Below are positions 17,306-26,011 of a DNA stretch of 64,000 bases, piece by piece. The notes below the pieces were generated by a model. The model was not told the origin of the DNA, ran no database searches, and saw only the letters and a list, made by a program, of their open reading frames with translations. Numbering within the stretch: the first letter of the stretch is position 1; every line of letters starts with the position of its first letter. The DNA lies in the NCBI RefSeq assembly GCF_051380735.1, contig NZ_JBNYXQ010000001.1:310001-374000 (forward strand), in the 5' to 3' direction. The stretch comes from Janthinobacterium sp051380735 (lineage in GTDB: Bacteria > Pseudomonadota > Gammaproteobacteria > Burkholderiales > Burkholderiaceae_D). The position numbers and the translations under genes are program-made.

Positions 17306-17456
17306 TGGGCAGGCCGTGGACAAACTGGGCCTGTCCGCCAATCTCTGGCTCGCCGCAGGATGCGCCGCCGCTGCCTTGCTGCTGTCATTGCGCGTCTGCC
17401 TTGTTGAATTCAGGAAGAAAGCGGCCGGCAAGCAGCCTGATCCTGCTACGCACTGA
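17306..17456 (+). pseudogene. MFS transporter, C-terminal remnant
   Basis: The frame VDKLGLSANLWLAAGCAAAALL, followed by SLRVCLVEFRKKAAGKQ, looks like the last membrane helix and cytoplasmic tail of a major facilitator. Nothing upstream is homologous, because the sequence passes into the antisense of the TetR remnant. The original arrangement was probably tetR and mfs transcribed divergently. One deletion removed the shared promoter and both 5' portions. The assignment as MFS is from style only. Confidence 0.55.
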
Positions 17457-17460
17457 ACGA

Positions 17461-17494
17461 AAAAAACCCGGCAAGCCGTTGCCAGCTTGCCGGG
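17461..17494 (-). terminator. Intrinsic terminator of acnB
   Basis: On the minus strand a perfect 10-bp stem, CCCGGCAAGC pairing with GCTTGCCGGG (17467-17476 and 17485-17494) around an 8-base loop, is followed by TTTTTT. It lies 20 bases after the acnB stop codon: a classic Rho-independent terminator. Confidence 0.85.
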
Positions 17495-17513
17495 TCAGTT
17501 CAGGCCGGCAGTG

Positions 17514-20105
17514 TTACGCCGGAACCTGCACCGTATCTGCCACCGAACGGAATTCTTCGATCTTGTCGAAGTTCATGTAGCGGTAGATGTCGTCTGCATT
17601 CTCGGCAATCACGCCGATATGCGACATGTATTCCTCTTTGGTTGGAATGCGGCCCAGCAAGGAGCACACGGCGGCCAGTTCGGCCGAGCCCAGGTAGACA
17701 TTGGTCTCGATGCCGAGGCGGTTCGGGAAGTTGCGGGTCGAGGTCGACATCACCGTGGCGCCCTTGCGGATCTGTGCCTGGTTGCCCATGCACAGCGAAC
17801 AGCCCGGCATTTCCATGCGCGCACCGGTGCGGCCCAGGGTGCCGTAATGGCCTTCGCTGGTCAGTACCTGCTGGTCCATCTTGGTCGGTGGCGCGATCCA
17901 CAGGCGTACCGGAATGTCGGTCTTGTTTTCCAACACCTTCGAGGCCGCGCGGAAGTGGCCGATATTGGTCATGCAGGAGCCGACAAACACGTCATCGATC
18001 TTCGCACCGGCCACTTCGGCCAGGGTTTTCACATCGTCCGGGTCGTTCGGGCAGGCCACGATAGGCTCGTGGATATCGGCAAGGTCGATCTCGATCACGG
18101 CGGCGTACTCGGCATCGGCGTCCGGCGCCAGCAGCTGCGGGTCGGCCAGCCAGGCTTCCATTGCCTTGATGCGGCGCTGCAGGGTGCGCTGGTCGAGGTA
18201 GCCGTTGGCGATCATCCACTTCATCAGCGTGATGTTCGAGGTCATGTACTCGATGATAGGCGCTTTGTCCAGGTGCACGGTGCAGCCGGCGGCCGAGCGT
18301 TCGGCCGAGGCGTCGGACAGCTCGAACGCTTGCTCGACCTTCAGGTCCGGCAGCCCTTCGATTTCCAAGATGCGGCCGGAGAAGATGTTCTTCTTGCCCT
18401 TTTTATCGACCGTCAGCATGCCCTGGCGAATCGCGTACAGCGGAATCGCATTGACCAGGTCGCGCAAGGTCACGCCAGGCTGCATGGTGCCCTTGAAGCG
18501 CACCAGTACCGATTCAGGCATATCGAGCGGCATCACGCCGGTGGCGGCGGCAAACGCCACCAGGCCGGAACCGGCCGGGAACGAGATGCCGATCGGGAAA
18601 CGGGTGTGCGAGTCGCCACCGGTGCCGACGGTGTCCGGCATCAAGAGGCGGTTCAGCCACGAGTGGATCACGCCGTCGCCCGGACGCAGGGCCACGCCGC
18701 CACGGTTTTCAATAAAGGTTGGCAGTTCGCGGTGCATCTTGACGTCCACCACTTTCGGGTAGGCAGCGGTATGGCAGAACGACTGCATGACTAGGTCGGC
18801 CGAGAAGCCCAGGCAGGCCAGGTCTTTCAGTTCGTCGCGGGTCATCGGGCCGGTGGTGTCCTGCGAGCCGACGGTGGTCATCTTCGGTTCGCAATAGGTG
18901 CCCGGACGCACGCCGGTGCCTTCCGGCAGGCCGCAGGCACGGCCGACCATTTTTTGCGCCAGCGAATAGCCACGGCCGCTGTCGACCGGGTTTTGCGGCA
19001 GGCGGAACAATGACGATGGCCCCAGGCCCAGCGATTCACGCGCCTTGGAGGTCAGGCCACGGCCGATGATCAGGGGAATTCGGCCGCCGGCGCGCACTTC
19101 GTCGAACAGCACGTCGGACTTGACCGTGAATTCGGCGATTACCTGGCCGTTTTTCAGTGCCTTGCCTTCGTATGGACGCAGTTCGACCACATCGCCCATG
19201 TCCATTTGCGTGACATCGAGTTCGATCGGCAGTGCGCCAGCGTCTTCCATGGTGTTGTAGAAGATCGGGGCAATCTTGGTGCCCAGGCAGACGCCGCCGA
19301 AACGCTTGTTCGGAATAAAAGGAATGTCTTCACCGGTAAACCACAGCACCGAGTTGGTGGCCGATTTGCGCGAGGAACCGGTACCGACCACGTCGCCGAC
19401 GTAGGCGACCAGGTGGCCCTTGGCTTTCAGTGCTTCCAGCTGTTTCAGGGGGCCGATCTTGCCCGGCTCTTCCGGGTTGATGCCGGGACGCGGGTTTTTC
19501 AGCATGGCCAGCGCGTGCAGCGGAATGTCCGGGCGCGTGGTGGCGTCTGGCGCCGGCGACAGGTCATCGGTGTTGGTTTCGCCGGTGACCTTGAAGACGG
19601 TGATGGTCAGGCTTTGCGGCACTTCCGGACGCGAGGTGAACCACTCGGCGTCGGCCCACGATTGCACCACTTCGGTGGCGCGCGCACTGCCCTTGTCGGC
19701 CAGTTCCTTGACGTCGTGGAAATAGTCGAACATCAGCAGGGTTTTTTTCAGGCCTTCGGCCGCTACCGCGCCCACTACCGGGTCGTCGAGCAGGTCGATC
19801 ATCGGCTTGATATTGAAGCCGCCCAGCATGGTACCGAGCAAACGGGTTGCCAGTTCGCGCGACACCAGCGGCGACGTCTCCGTGCCCTTGGCAACGCTGG
19901 CCAGGAAAGCACATTTGACCTTGGCCGCATCATCGACGCCAGCCGGCACGCGGTGGGTGAGCAGGTCGACCAGGAACTGCTCTTCACCGGCTGGCGGGTT
20001 CAACAGCAGTTCGATCAGGTCCGTGGTCTGTGCTGCCGACAGCGGCAACGGAGGAATGCCAAGGGCGGCGCGTTCGGCGACGTGATTGCGATAAGCAGTT
20101 AGCAT
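17514..20105 (-). CDS. acnB: Bifunctional aconitate hydratase 2 / 2-methylisocitrate dehydratase
   Basis: An 863-residue AcnB, full length (E. coli 865). It interconverts citrate and isocitrate through cis-aconitate in the TCA cycle and acts in the methylcitrate cycle. The [4Fe-4S] ligands include C769 and C772 in MPGCSLCMG, the same numbers as in E. coli, with the third Cys in FVGSCMTNIGHF. The HEAT-like N-terminal domain and the GGDSHTRFPIG catalytic segment are intact. A single-gene unit: terminator at 17461-17494, promoter and palindromic operator at 20172-20200. Confidence 0.97.
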   Translation of the reverse strand: MLTAYRNHVAERAALGIPPLPLSAAQTTDLIELLLNPPAGEEQFLVDLLTHRVPAGVDDAAKVKCAFLASVAKGTETSPLVSRELATRLLGTMLGGFNIKPMIDLLDDPVVGAVAAEGLKKTLLMFDYFHDVKELADKGSARATEVVQSWADAEWFTSRPEVPQSLTITVFKVTGETNTDDLSPAPDATTRPDIPLHALAMLKNPRPGINPEEPGKIGPLKQLEALKAKGHLVAYVGDVVGTGSSRKSATNSVLWFTGEDIPFIPNKRFGGVCLGTKIAPIFYNTMEDAGALPIELDVTQMDMGDVVELRPYEGKALKNGQVIAEFTVKSDVLFDEVRAGGRIPLIIGRGLTSKARESLGLGPSSLFRLPQNPVDSGRGYSLAQKMVGRACGLPEGTGVRPGTYCEPKMTTVGSQDTTGPMTRDELKDLACLGFSADLVMQSFCHTAAYPKVVDVKMHRELPTFIENRGGVALRPGDGVIHSWLNRLLMPDTVGTGGDSHTRFPIGISFPAGSGLVAFAAATGVMPLDMPESVLVRFKGTMQPGVTLRDLVNAIPLYAIRQGMLTVDKKGKKNIFSGRILEIEGLPDLKVEQAFELSDASAERSAAGCTVHLDKAPIIEYMTSNITLMKWMIANGYLDQRTLQRRIKAMEAWLADPQLLAPDADAEYAAVIEIDLADIHEPIVACPNDPDDVKTLAEVAGAKIDDVFVGSCMTNIGHFRAASKVLENKTDIPVRLWIAPPTKMDQQVLTSEGHYGTLGRTGARMEMPGCSLCMGNQAQIRKGATVMSTSTRNFPNRLGIETNVYLGSAELAAVCSLLGRIPTKEEYMSHIGVIAENADDIYRYMNFDKIEEFRSVADTVQVPA

Positions 20106-20171
20106 GGAATACTCTCGGTCAGGGTTGGTTGCAGGGGCGGCGGCCGCGTGGCCACCTGTCTCGACCGGGAT

Positions 20172-20200
20172 TATACCTCAATCAGTCTTATATAAGACAT
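20172..20200 (-). promoter_or_regulatory. acnB promoter with GTCTTATATAAGAC palindrome
   Basis: A perfect -10 box TATAAT (minus strand, 20177-20172) lies about 70 bases upstream of acnB. A perfect 14-bp palindrome, GTCTTATATAAGAC (20187-20200), covers the -35 position at 17-base spacing. Palindromes with a CTTATATAAG core are typical operators of GntR/FadR-type regulators of central carbon genes; the regulator is not in this window. Confidence 0.65.
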
Positions 20201-20246
20201 ATAATAGGAGAGCAAAGTTGGTGATGGCTATTGCGCCACACTTTGG

Positions 20247-21158
20247 CTAAGCCTCGCCCGTTGCCGCTTCGGCGCGCCTGGTCCACGTTGCCCACCAGCA
20301 CAGGATGGCGCCGCCGCACACCATCGCAGCACCTTGCCAGAAAGCAGTGGAGAGCGGCGTGCGCAGCAGCAGGGTCGAGAAGGCAGCCGACAGTACCGGA
20401 ATAAAATACGAGGCGCCTGCCAGCACAGTGACGTTGCCGTGCAAAATGCCCACATTCCAGGCGCCGTAGCCCAGGCCCATCGCTGCGGCAGCGAGCACCA
20501 GGCAGGCGATCGCCTCGCCACTGAATGCCAGCTGGCCGCCACCACCGGCCAGGTACTGTATCCACAAGCAGGCCGATGTGAGGATAAAGAACAGGGTCAC
20601 GCCATTCTTGCCCTTCGCAGCGCGCGCCGTGAGGGTGCAATACGCGGCCCAGATCAGCGCGCCGGCAAACGCCAGGCCATAGCTGAACGGATTGCTGCGT
20701 ACGTTAGCGAGCATGCCGGCCGCAGAAACACCCTGCCCTCCGCCCAGCACCAGGCCTATGCCGGCCAGCGACAGCAAAAAGCCGGGCACGATCAGAAGAC
20801 TGGTTTTTTGCCGGTTGAACACGATGGCAGCGACGATGGTTAAGCTGGGCCACAAATAATTAACCATGCTCACTTCGATGGCCTGGCGGGCCGTGTGGGC
20901 ATAGCCGATCGACAGCGCCAGGCACAGCTCATAGCTGACAAACAGCACGCTGCCCCACACCAGGTAGCGGCGAGGAAAGTCGGCCAGCCGGACCCAGCCA
21001 ACCGTCAACAGCAGGAACACCGACGCCACGCTGTAGAGCATGGCAGCGCCGCCGGTCGGCCCCAGCAGTTCGCTGACGCTGCGCATCAAGCCGACCAGCG
21101 AGCTCCACAGCACGATGGCGACCAGCCCGGTCAGGGTCGCCCGCCTGGTGTTTTTCAT
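20247..21158 (-). CDS. yddG: YddG-type aromatic amino acid / metabolite exporter (EamA, DMT superfamily)
   Basis: A 303-residue ten-helix drug/metabolite transporter, close along its whole length to E. coli YddG (GLVAIVLWSSLVGLMR, IEVSMVNYLWPSLTI, WNVGILHGNVTVLA, FWQGAAMVCGG). YddG exports aromatic amino acids and paraquat-like compounds. Both EamA repeats are complete. It lies 12 bases downstream of the AI-2E family gene on the same strand, so it is probably its operon partner. Confidence 0.88.
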   Translation of the reverse strand: MKNTRRATLTGLVAIVLWSSLVGLMRSVSELLGPTGGAAMLYSVASVFLLLTVGWVRLADFPRRYLVWGSVLFVSYELCLALSIGYAHTARQAIEVSMVNYLWPSLTIVAAIVFNRQKTSLLIVPGFLLSLAGIGLVLGGGQGVSAAGMLANVRSNPFSYGLAFAGALIWAAYCTLTARAAKGKNGVTLFFILTSACLWIQYLAGGGGQLAFSGEAIACLVLAAAAMGLGYGAWNVGILHGNVTVLAGASYFIPVLSAAFSTLLLRTPLSTAFWQGAAMVCGGAILCWWATWTRRAEAATGEA

Positions 21159-21170
21159 GCTGCCCCCCGG

Positions 21171-23042
21171 TCAGCGCTTCGCTGCCACGGTTTTTTCCGG
21201 CTTCACGAAGGCCAGCCCTTCCTCGAACGAGCGCAGCACGATATCGACCGATTGCTCCACCGCAGCCTGGTGCGCCAGCGACACATCGCTGCGATGGCGT
21301 ATGGTCACCATGGTGGCGTCGGGCAGGTGCTCGCGCAGCTCGGCGGCCAGGGTGCGCCATTCATCGAGCGCGGTTTCGTCCGGATACATCAGGAAGGCGG
21401 TGCCGACCAGGCCGCCCTTGTCCGATACCGGTTCCGGCTGCGGCTGGCCAAGCACGACGCTGCGCACATCGCTACACACTTCGCGCAGCGCCAGCACCAG
21501 CAGCTCGGTGCGAAACTCGTCGCGATCGTTGGCAGCGCTTGCGCACAGGATCACCGAGTGCAGCGGCACGTCGAGCGAGCCCTGGTAGGCGCCCAGGCGC
21601 GCCTCGCGCGCGTGGCGAAGGTGGGCGCCGATATTGGCTTCGGCCAGCGACACCTTGCGCCGGCGCCATGAGCCGTAGCGGCTGCCGTTAGCGTCCTGCG
21701 CCAGCGTATCTGCCAACGCGATGATGGTGTTGCGGATGCTGTCTTGCTGCGACTGGTCGATCAGGCCCAGCGCGCGGTCTTTCAGTGCCATGTCCAGGCC
21801 CGGCAACAATACGTGATCGCAATAGCGGGCAAAGCTGTTGCGGCGCAGGTAGGCATGCGCATGCTCGATGATGGCGGTGGAACTGCCGGCCAGCGCCCGG
21901 TGATAGAAACGCTCGGCATCGTTCACGCTGGGCGTATCGGCAAACAGGATGGTAATCGCCTCGAGCGCGCGCAGATGGCGGCCCGCCACCACCAGGCACA
22001 GCGTCAGCGGGGTTGAAATCAGCAGCCCGGCCGGACCCCACATGGTGCCCCAGAACAGTGCCGACACAATCACGGCCAGCGGCGAGAGACCCGAACTGTG
22101 TCCATATACCTTCGGTTCGACGATATTGGCGACGACGATTTCCAGCACCGCGAACAGCGCCATGCACGACAGCGCCAGCGTCCAGCCCGGATCGATCGCT
22201 GCGACAAACAGGGTGATGGCCGCACCGGCCACCAGCGCGCCCACGTAGGGAACAAAGCGCAGCAGGCCGCTGAGCGAACCCCACAGCAGCGCATGCGGCA
22301 CCTGCAACAGCCACAGTCCCAGCGACACCGTCAGCGCAAAGATGATATTGACGACCAGCTGTGAAAAGAAAAACCGCGATACGCCTTCAGCTGCGTGCAC
22401 CAGCGTGCGCATGGTGCGGCTCACATCGCCCTGCCCGGCCAGGCGCACGGCACGCTCGCGCAGCGACTCGTGCTCGATCAAAATGAACACCAACAATACA
22501 AACACCAGGCCCGCTTCGCCGACCGGGCCGGAGATCACGGAAATGAAGCGCGCCACCGTGTCGCGCGCGGCCGGCACGGGCGTACGGATTTCCACCGGTA
22601 TAGGCTGCATGGCATTGCGCGGCAAGCCTGCTGCTGGCGCATGGGCACCGTTCTTGGCAAGCGGCGACACCGCGTTCAGTTCGGCGGCCAGGCGGGCAAA
22701 CGGGCGTTCGGTCAGTTCCTGTATGCGTTCGATCTTGGTGTGGATTGCAGAGCGGTAGTGCGGCAGCTCTTTGGTGACCGACACCAGTTGCAGCGTCAGC
22801 ACGGCGCCTACCGCCGCCACCGAAGCCCCCACCAGCAGCAGCGACACCACGGTCGAGGCCAGCAAACCCAGGCCCCAGCGATGGAAAACGCGTATCAGCG
22901 GCGCGATCACCAGGCTCAGGATCAATGCCAGCACCAGCGGTTCGAGCACCGGCCGGCCAAAATACAACAGGCCCAGCGCGCACGTGATAGTGACGGCCGA
23001 ACTCATCGCCGGCCGCGACAGCACGGAGTTTTTCAATGCCAT
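21171..23042 (-). CDS. AI-2E family (PerM/YdiK-like) membrane protein with long C-terminal domain
   Basis: A 623-residue protein. The AI-2E transporter core occupies about 1-360, with eight hydrophobic segments (LWGSLSGLLRFVPYVGALVAG and IVEPKVYGHSSGLSP are signature blocks). A soluble extension of roughly 250 residues (about 365-623) is unusual for the family, which is normally 340-400 residues. It includes WRRRKVSLAEANIGAHLRHAR and an alternating region with VILCASAANDRDEFRTELL. Transport of autoinducer-2 is not established for most members. ATG 23042 follows GGAATAAG; the upstream open frame lacks coding character. Confidence 0.85.
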   Translation of the reverse strand: MALKNSVLSRPAMSSAVTITCALGLLYFGRPVLEPLVLALILSLVIAPLIRVFHRWGLGLLASTVVSLLLVGASVAAVGAVLTLQLVSVTKELPHYRSAIHTKIERIQELTERPFARLAAELNAVSPLAKNGAHAPAAGLPRNAMQPIPVEIRTPVPAARDTVARFISVISGPVGEAGLVFVLLVFILIEHESLRERAVRLAGQGDVSRTMRTLVHAAEGVSRFFFSQLVVNIIFALTVSLGLWLLQVPHALLWGSLSGLLRFVPYVGALVAGAAITLFVAAIDPGWTLALSCMALFAVLEIVVANIVEPKVYGHSSGLSPLAVIVSALFWGTMWGPAGLLISTPLTLCLVVAGRHLRALEAITILFADTPSVNDAERFYHRALAGSSTAIIEHAHAYLRRNSFARYCDHVLLPGLDMALKDRALGLIDQSQQDSIRNTIIALADTLAQDANGSRYGSWRRRKVSLAEANIGAHLRHAREARLGAYQGSLDVPLHSVILCASAANDRDEFRTELLVLALREVCSDVRSVVLGQPQPEPVSDKGGLVGTAFLMYPDETALDEWRTLAAELREHLPDATMVTIRHRSDVSLAHQAAVEQSVDIVLRSFEEGLAFVKPEKTVAAKR

Positions 23043-23257
23043 GTTCTTATTCCAATCTATGCCCGCGCGCAAAACAGCAGGGCACGGCCCCGGGCGCCAG
23101 TCAGGTAACAGGCGACGCACGCATGGTAGCAGGCCTGCCGCCTTGACGGTAGCCAAACATGGCCGGCAAGGCACTTGCAGTGCCTGCTTCATGAAGACAG
23201 GGAAAAATAGCAACACTGACGCGCTGCGTCAGGGCAACTCGTGCTGGCATGGCCGCA

Positions 23258-23863
23258 TTATTCGAAACCTTCAAACGTGACCTTCAGCATGTGGCGCACG
23301 ATATCGTCGCTCGCCATCTTGCTGTACTTCTGCAGGTATTCGACGGCCGGATCGCAGGTGCGCGCATAGTAGCTGTACAAGATGACATCGGTCGGCAGCT
23401 CGCGGCTCAGCAGTCCTTCTTGCTGCGCCTGCTTCACCATCGCTTCCAGTTGCCGGTTCAGCTTCATGATGCGCAGCATGTACTTCACATTGCGTATCAA
23501 CATCTCGCGCACGTGCGGACTGGTCGACGGCAGGAACGGCAAGCCGCCGTCGAGGCGCACCCGCAACGCCCATTCCAGCAGGGACGACAGTTTCTGCACC
23601 GGGCCGTGCGATGGATCGAGCGCCGCCACATACTCAAGCGCACCGTCGAGCAGGCGTATCAGTGCCTCGCCCACCAGCTCCTCCTTGGATTTGAAGTGCT
23701 TGTAGAGGCTGGGCTTGGAAATGCCGACCGCTCCAGCGACATCGTCCATGGTCATCAGGTCGTAACCCTTCTGGCTAAGCACGGCCGTGGCCGCATCGAG
23801 GATTGCGCTTTCACGCAATTTGAAGGCCTGATTCTTGAAGCTTAGTCTGGGAAGAATACTCAT
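23258..23863 (-). CDS. TetR/AcrR-family regulator, divergent from the lipid operon
   Basis: A 201-residue TetR regulator. The N-terminal helix-turn-helix is clear (ILDAATAVLSQKGYDLMTMDD, then AGAVGISKPSLYKHFKSKEEL), followed by a helical ligand domain with a TetR_C-like C-terminus. ATG 23863 was chosen over in-frame starts further upstream, which would cross the divergent promoter. The 97-base gap to the flavoprotein gene at 23961 holds an inverted repeat and a promoter, so it most likely controls itself and the seven-gene operon. Confidence 0.9.
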   Translation of the reverse strand: MSILPRLSFKNQAFKLRESAILDAATAVLSQKGYDLMTMDDVAGAVGISKPSLYKHFKSKEELVGEALIRLLDGALEYVAALDPSHGPVQKLSSLLEWALRVRLDGGLPFLPSTSPHVREMLIRNVKYMLRIMKLNRQLEAMVKQAQQEGLLSRELPTDVILYSYYARTCDPAVEYLQKYSKMASDDIVRHMLKVTFEGFE

Positions 23864-23876
23864 TGGTAAATTTCCG

Positions 23877-23922
23877 CTACTAATCAGTAGCTTTTGTTGT
23901 TGGTCGGTAGTAATATTATCAC
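23877..23922 (+). promoter_or_regulatory. Operator/promoter between tetR and the lipid-modification operon
   Basis: The inverted repeat CTACT-AATC-AGTAG (23877-23890) is followed by TTGTTG (23894-23899), a 17-base spacer and TATCAC (23917-23922) reading toward 23961. Within the spacer, TTGGTCGGTAGTAA repeats the GTAG half-site and resembles TetR operators that contain ACCGACC. Operator and promoter overlap, as expected for repression. Confidence 0.5.
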
Positions 23923-23960
23923 GCCGGTAGAGCTCCGGCCATGATACCAAAGAAAATCTT

Positions 23961-25241
23961 ATGACTCTCACACGCAAACGTATCGCCGTCATTGGCTCCG
24001 GCATCTCCGGCCTGGCCAGCGCTTATTTCCTCCGGCACCAGCATGACGTGGTGCTCTTCGAGGCGAGCGATTACCTGGGTGGCCACACCCATACCGTCGA
24101 TGTGACGCTGGACGGCCGCACCCACGGCGTCGACACCGGCTTCCTGGTCTATAACGACCATACCTATCCCAACCTGGTGGCGCTGTTCGGCGAACTGGGC
24201 GTGGCCAGCATCGCCAGCGACATGTCGTTTGGCGTGTCGATGGATGATGGCGCGCTGGAATGGGCAGGCACCAATCTCGATACCGTCTTCGCCCAGCGCG
24301 GCAACGCCGTCTCGCCATCGTTCCTGGGCATGCTGCGCGACATCCTGCATTTTAACCGCCATGCACAGCGTTTTCTTGATCTGGCCGGCGCGACCGGACT
24401 GACGCTGGGCCAATTACTGCAGCGCGAGCGCTACGGCAAGCAGTTTCGCGACGCCTATCTGCTGCCGATGGCTGCCGCTATCTGGTCCAGTTCGCCGAAT
24501 GACATCCTGCGTTTTCCGGCCGCCACCTTTTTGCGTTTCTGCCTCAATCACCGCTTGCTGCAAGTGAGTGACCGGCCGCAATGGCGCACGGTGGCCGGCG
24601 GCGCGCGCCAGTATGTTGAAAAAATCGCCGCCACCCTGCCCGACTGCCGGCTCAACAGCGCAGTGCGCTCGGTGCGGCGCGAGGGCGGCGCGGTGCTCAT
24701 TACCAGCGCGGCCGGCACGGAAACCTTTGACGCCGCAGTGCTGGCCACGCACGCACCGACCACGCTGGCCATGCTGGCGGACGCCAGTGAAACCGAGCGC
24801 GCCATCCTGGGCGGCGTGCGCTACCAGCCGAATGCCGCCTGGCTGCACACGGACACCAGGCTGATGCCGCGCCGGCGCAAGGTATGGTCGGCCTGGAACT
24901 ATCTGGCGGGCGCCGCTTCGGCCGGCCAGCGCCCGGTCTGCGTGAGCTACTGGCTCAACCAGCTGCAGGCGCTGCCGTTTGACACGCCGGTGATGGTGAC
25001 GCTCAATCCGCACGTGCTGCCTGCCGCCGGCACGGTGCTGGACAAGTTCGACTATGCCCACCCCATCATGGACCAGTCGACGATCCGCTCGCAACAGCAG
25101 TTGGCGCAGATCCAGGGCAACGGCGGCCTGTGGTACGCAGGCGCCTGGACCGGCTACGGCTTCCACGAGGACGGACTGAAATCGGCGTTACGCGTGGCCA
25201 CGGCGTTCGATGCGGCGCCGGCATGGGCGACGCTGGCATGA
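23961..25241 (+). CDS. FAD-dependent amine-oxidase-like oxidoreductase, first gene of lipid operon
   Basis: A 426-residue flavoprotein. The N-terminal dinucleotide fold (IAVIGSGISGLASAYFL, G12-G17) and FAD contact (LFEASDYLGGHTHT) match the amine oxidase / phytoene desaturase-like family. It has the C-terminal GLWYAGAWTGYGFHEDGL block shared by proteins encoded next to DUF1365 and cyclopropane synthase homologues. In Rhodobacter the equivalent cluster is linked to furan fatty acid formation and singlet-oxygen defence, so fatty-acyl desaturation or oxidation is a reasonable inference. Its stop codon overlaps the DUF1365 start (ATGA). Confidence 0.9.
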   Translation: MTLTRKRIAVIGSGISGLASAYFLRHQHDVVLFEASDYLGGHTHTVDVTLDGRTHGVDTGFLVYNDHTYPNLVALFGELGVASIASDMSFGVSMDDGALEWAGTNLDTVFAQRGNAVSPSFLGMLRDILHFNRHAQRFLDLAGATGLTLGQLLQRERYGKQFRDAYLLPMAAAIWSSSPNDILRFPAATFLRFCLNHRLLQVSDRPQWRTVAGGARQYVEKIAATLPDCRLNSAVRSVRREGGAVLITSAAGTETFDAAVLATHAPTTLAMLADASETERAILGGVRYQPNAAWLHTDTRLMPRRRKVWSAWNYLAGAASAGQRPVCVSYWLNQLQALPFDTPVMVTLNPHVLPAAGTVLDKFDYAHPIMDQSTIRSQQQLAQIQGNGGLWYAGAWTGYGFHEDGLKSALRVATAFDAAPAWATLA

Positions 25242-26011
25242 ACCGGCAATTCGCCCAGCTGGTGCACGGCCAGGTCGTGCATGTGCGGCTGCGCCCGGTG
25301 ATACACCGCTTCGTCTACCCGGTGTTTTACGTGCGCGTCAACCTGGCCCGTCTCGACCTATGCAGCTCGCGCTGGTTCGGCGTGGATCGCTGGCGGCCGC
25401 TGTCGATCCGCCGCCGCGACTACGGTCCGCGCGACGGCTCCAGCCTGGAGCTGTGGATGCGCGCCTTGCTGCGCGAGCATGAGATCGACGCCGATGGCGA
25501 GATCTGGCTGCAGACCTTCCCGCGCGTGGCCGGTTATATATTCAATCCCGTCAGCTTCTGGCATTGCCATGACGCCGGTGGCAGGCTGCGCGCCGTGCTG
25601 GCAGAGGTCAACAACACGTTTGGCGAATCGCACAGCTACCTGCTGCGCATGAGCGGCGAGGCCGGTCAGGAGCGCGCCACCTGCGTCAAGCAGTTGCATG
25701 TATCGCCGTTCTGCCGGGTAGAGGGCGACTACCGCTTCCGCTTCCGGCTTGGCGGCGCCAGCCATTGCACCGGACTCGATTATCACGACCAGCAGGGCTT
25801 GCTGCTCAAAACTTCGCTCAGCGGACGTCCCGTGCCGCTGAGCGATCGCAGCGTGCTTGGTGCACTGCTGCGCTATCCGCTGCTGGGCATCGGCATCGTG
25901 CTGCGCATCCACTGGCAAGCCCTGAAACTGTGGCTCAGGCAGGTACCTTTTTACAGCAAGCCGCCGGCCCCCATCCATCCCATCACCATGCACCAGGAGC
26001 ATGAGCAATGA
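25238..26011 (+). CDS. DUF1365 family protein
   Basis: A 257-residue member of the DUF1365 family (HRFVYPVFYVRVNL, FPRVAGYIFNPVSFWHCHD, AEVNNTFGESHSYLL). Biochemical function is unknown, but it is almost always encoded beside the FAD oxidoreductase and a CFA-synthase-like gene, as here. The start lies inside the stop of the upstream gene, and its own stop overlaps the next start (ATGA), which indicates translational coupling. Confidence 0.93.
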   Translation: MNRQFAQLVHGQVVHVRLRPVIHRFVYPVFYVRVNLARLDLCSSRWFGVDRWRPLSIRRRDYGPRDGSSLELWMRALLREHEIDADGEIWLQTFPRVAGYIFNPVSFWHCHDAGGRLRAVLAEVNNTFGESHSYLLRMSGEAGQERATCVKQLHVSPFCRVEGDYRFRFRLGGASHCTGLDYHDQQGLLLKTSLSGRPVPLSDRSVLGALLRYPLLGIGIVLRIHWQALKLWLRQVPFYSKPPAPIHPITMHQEHEQ

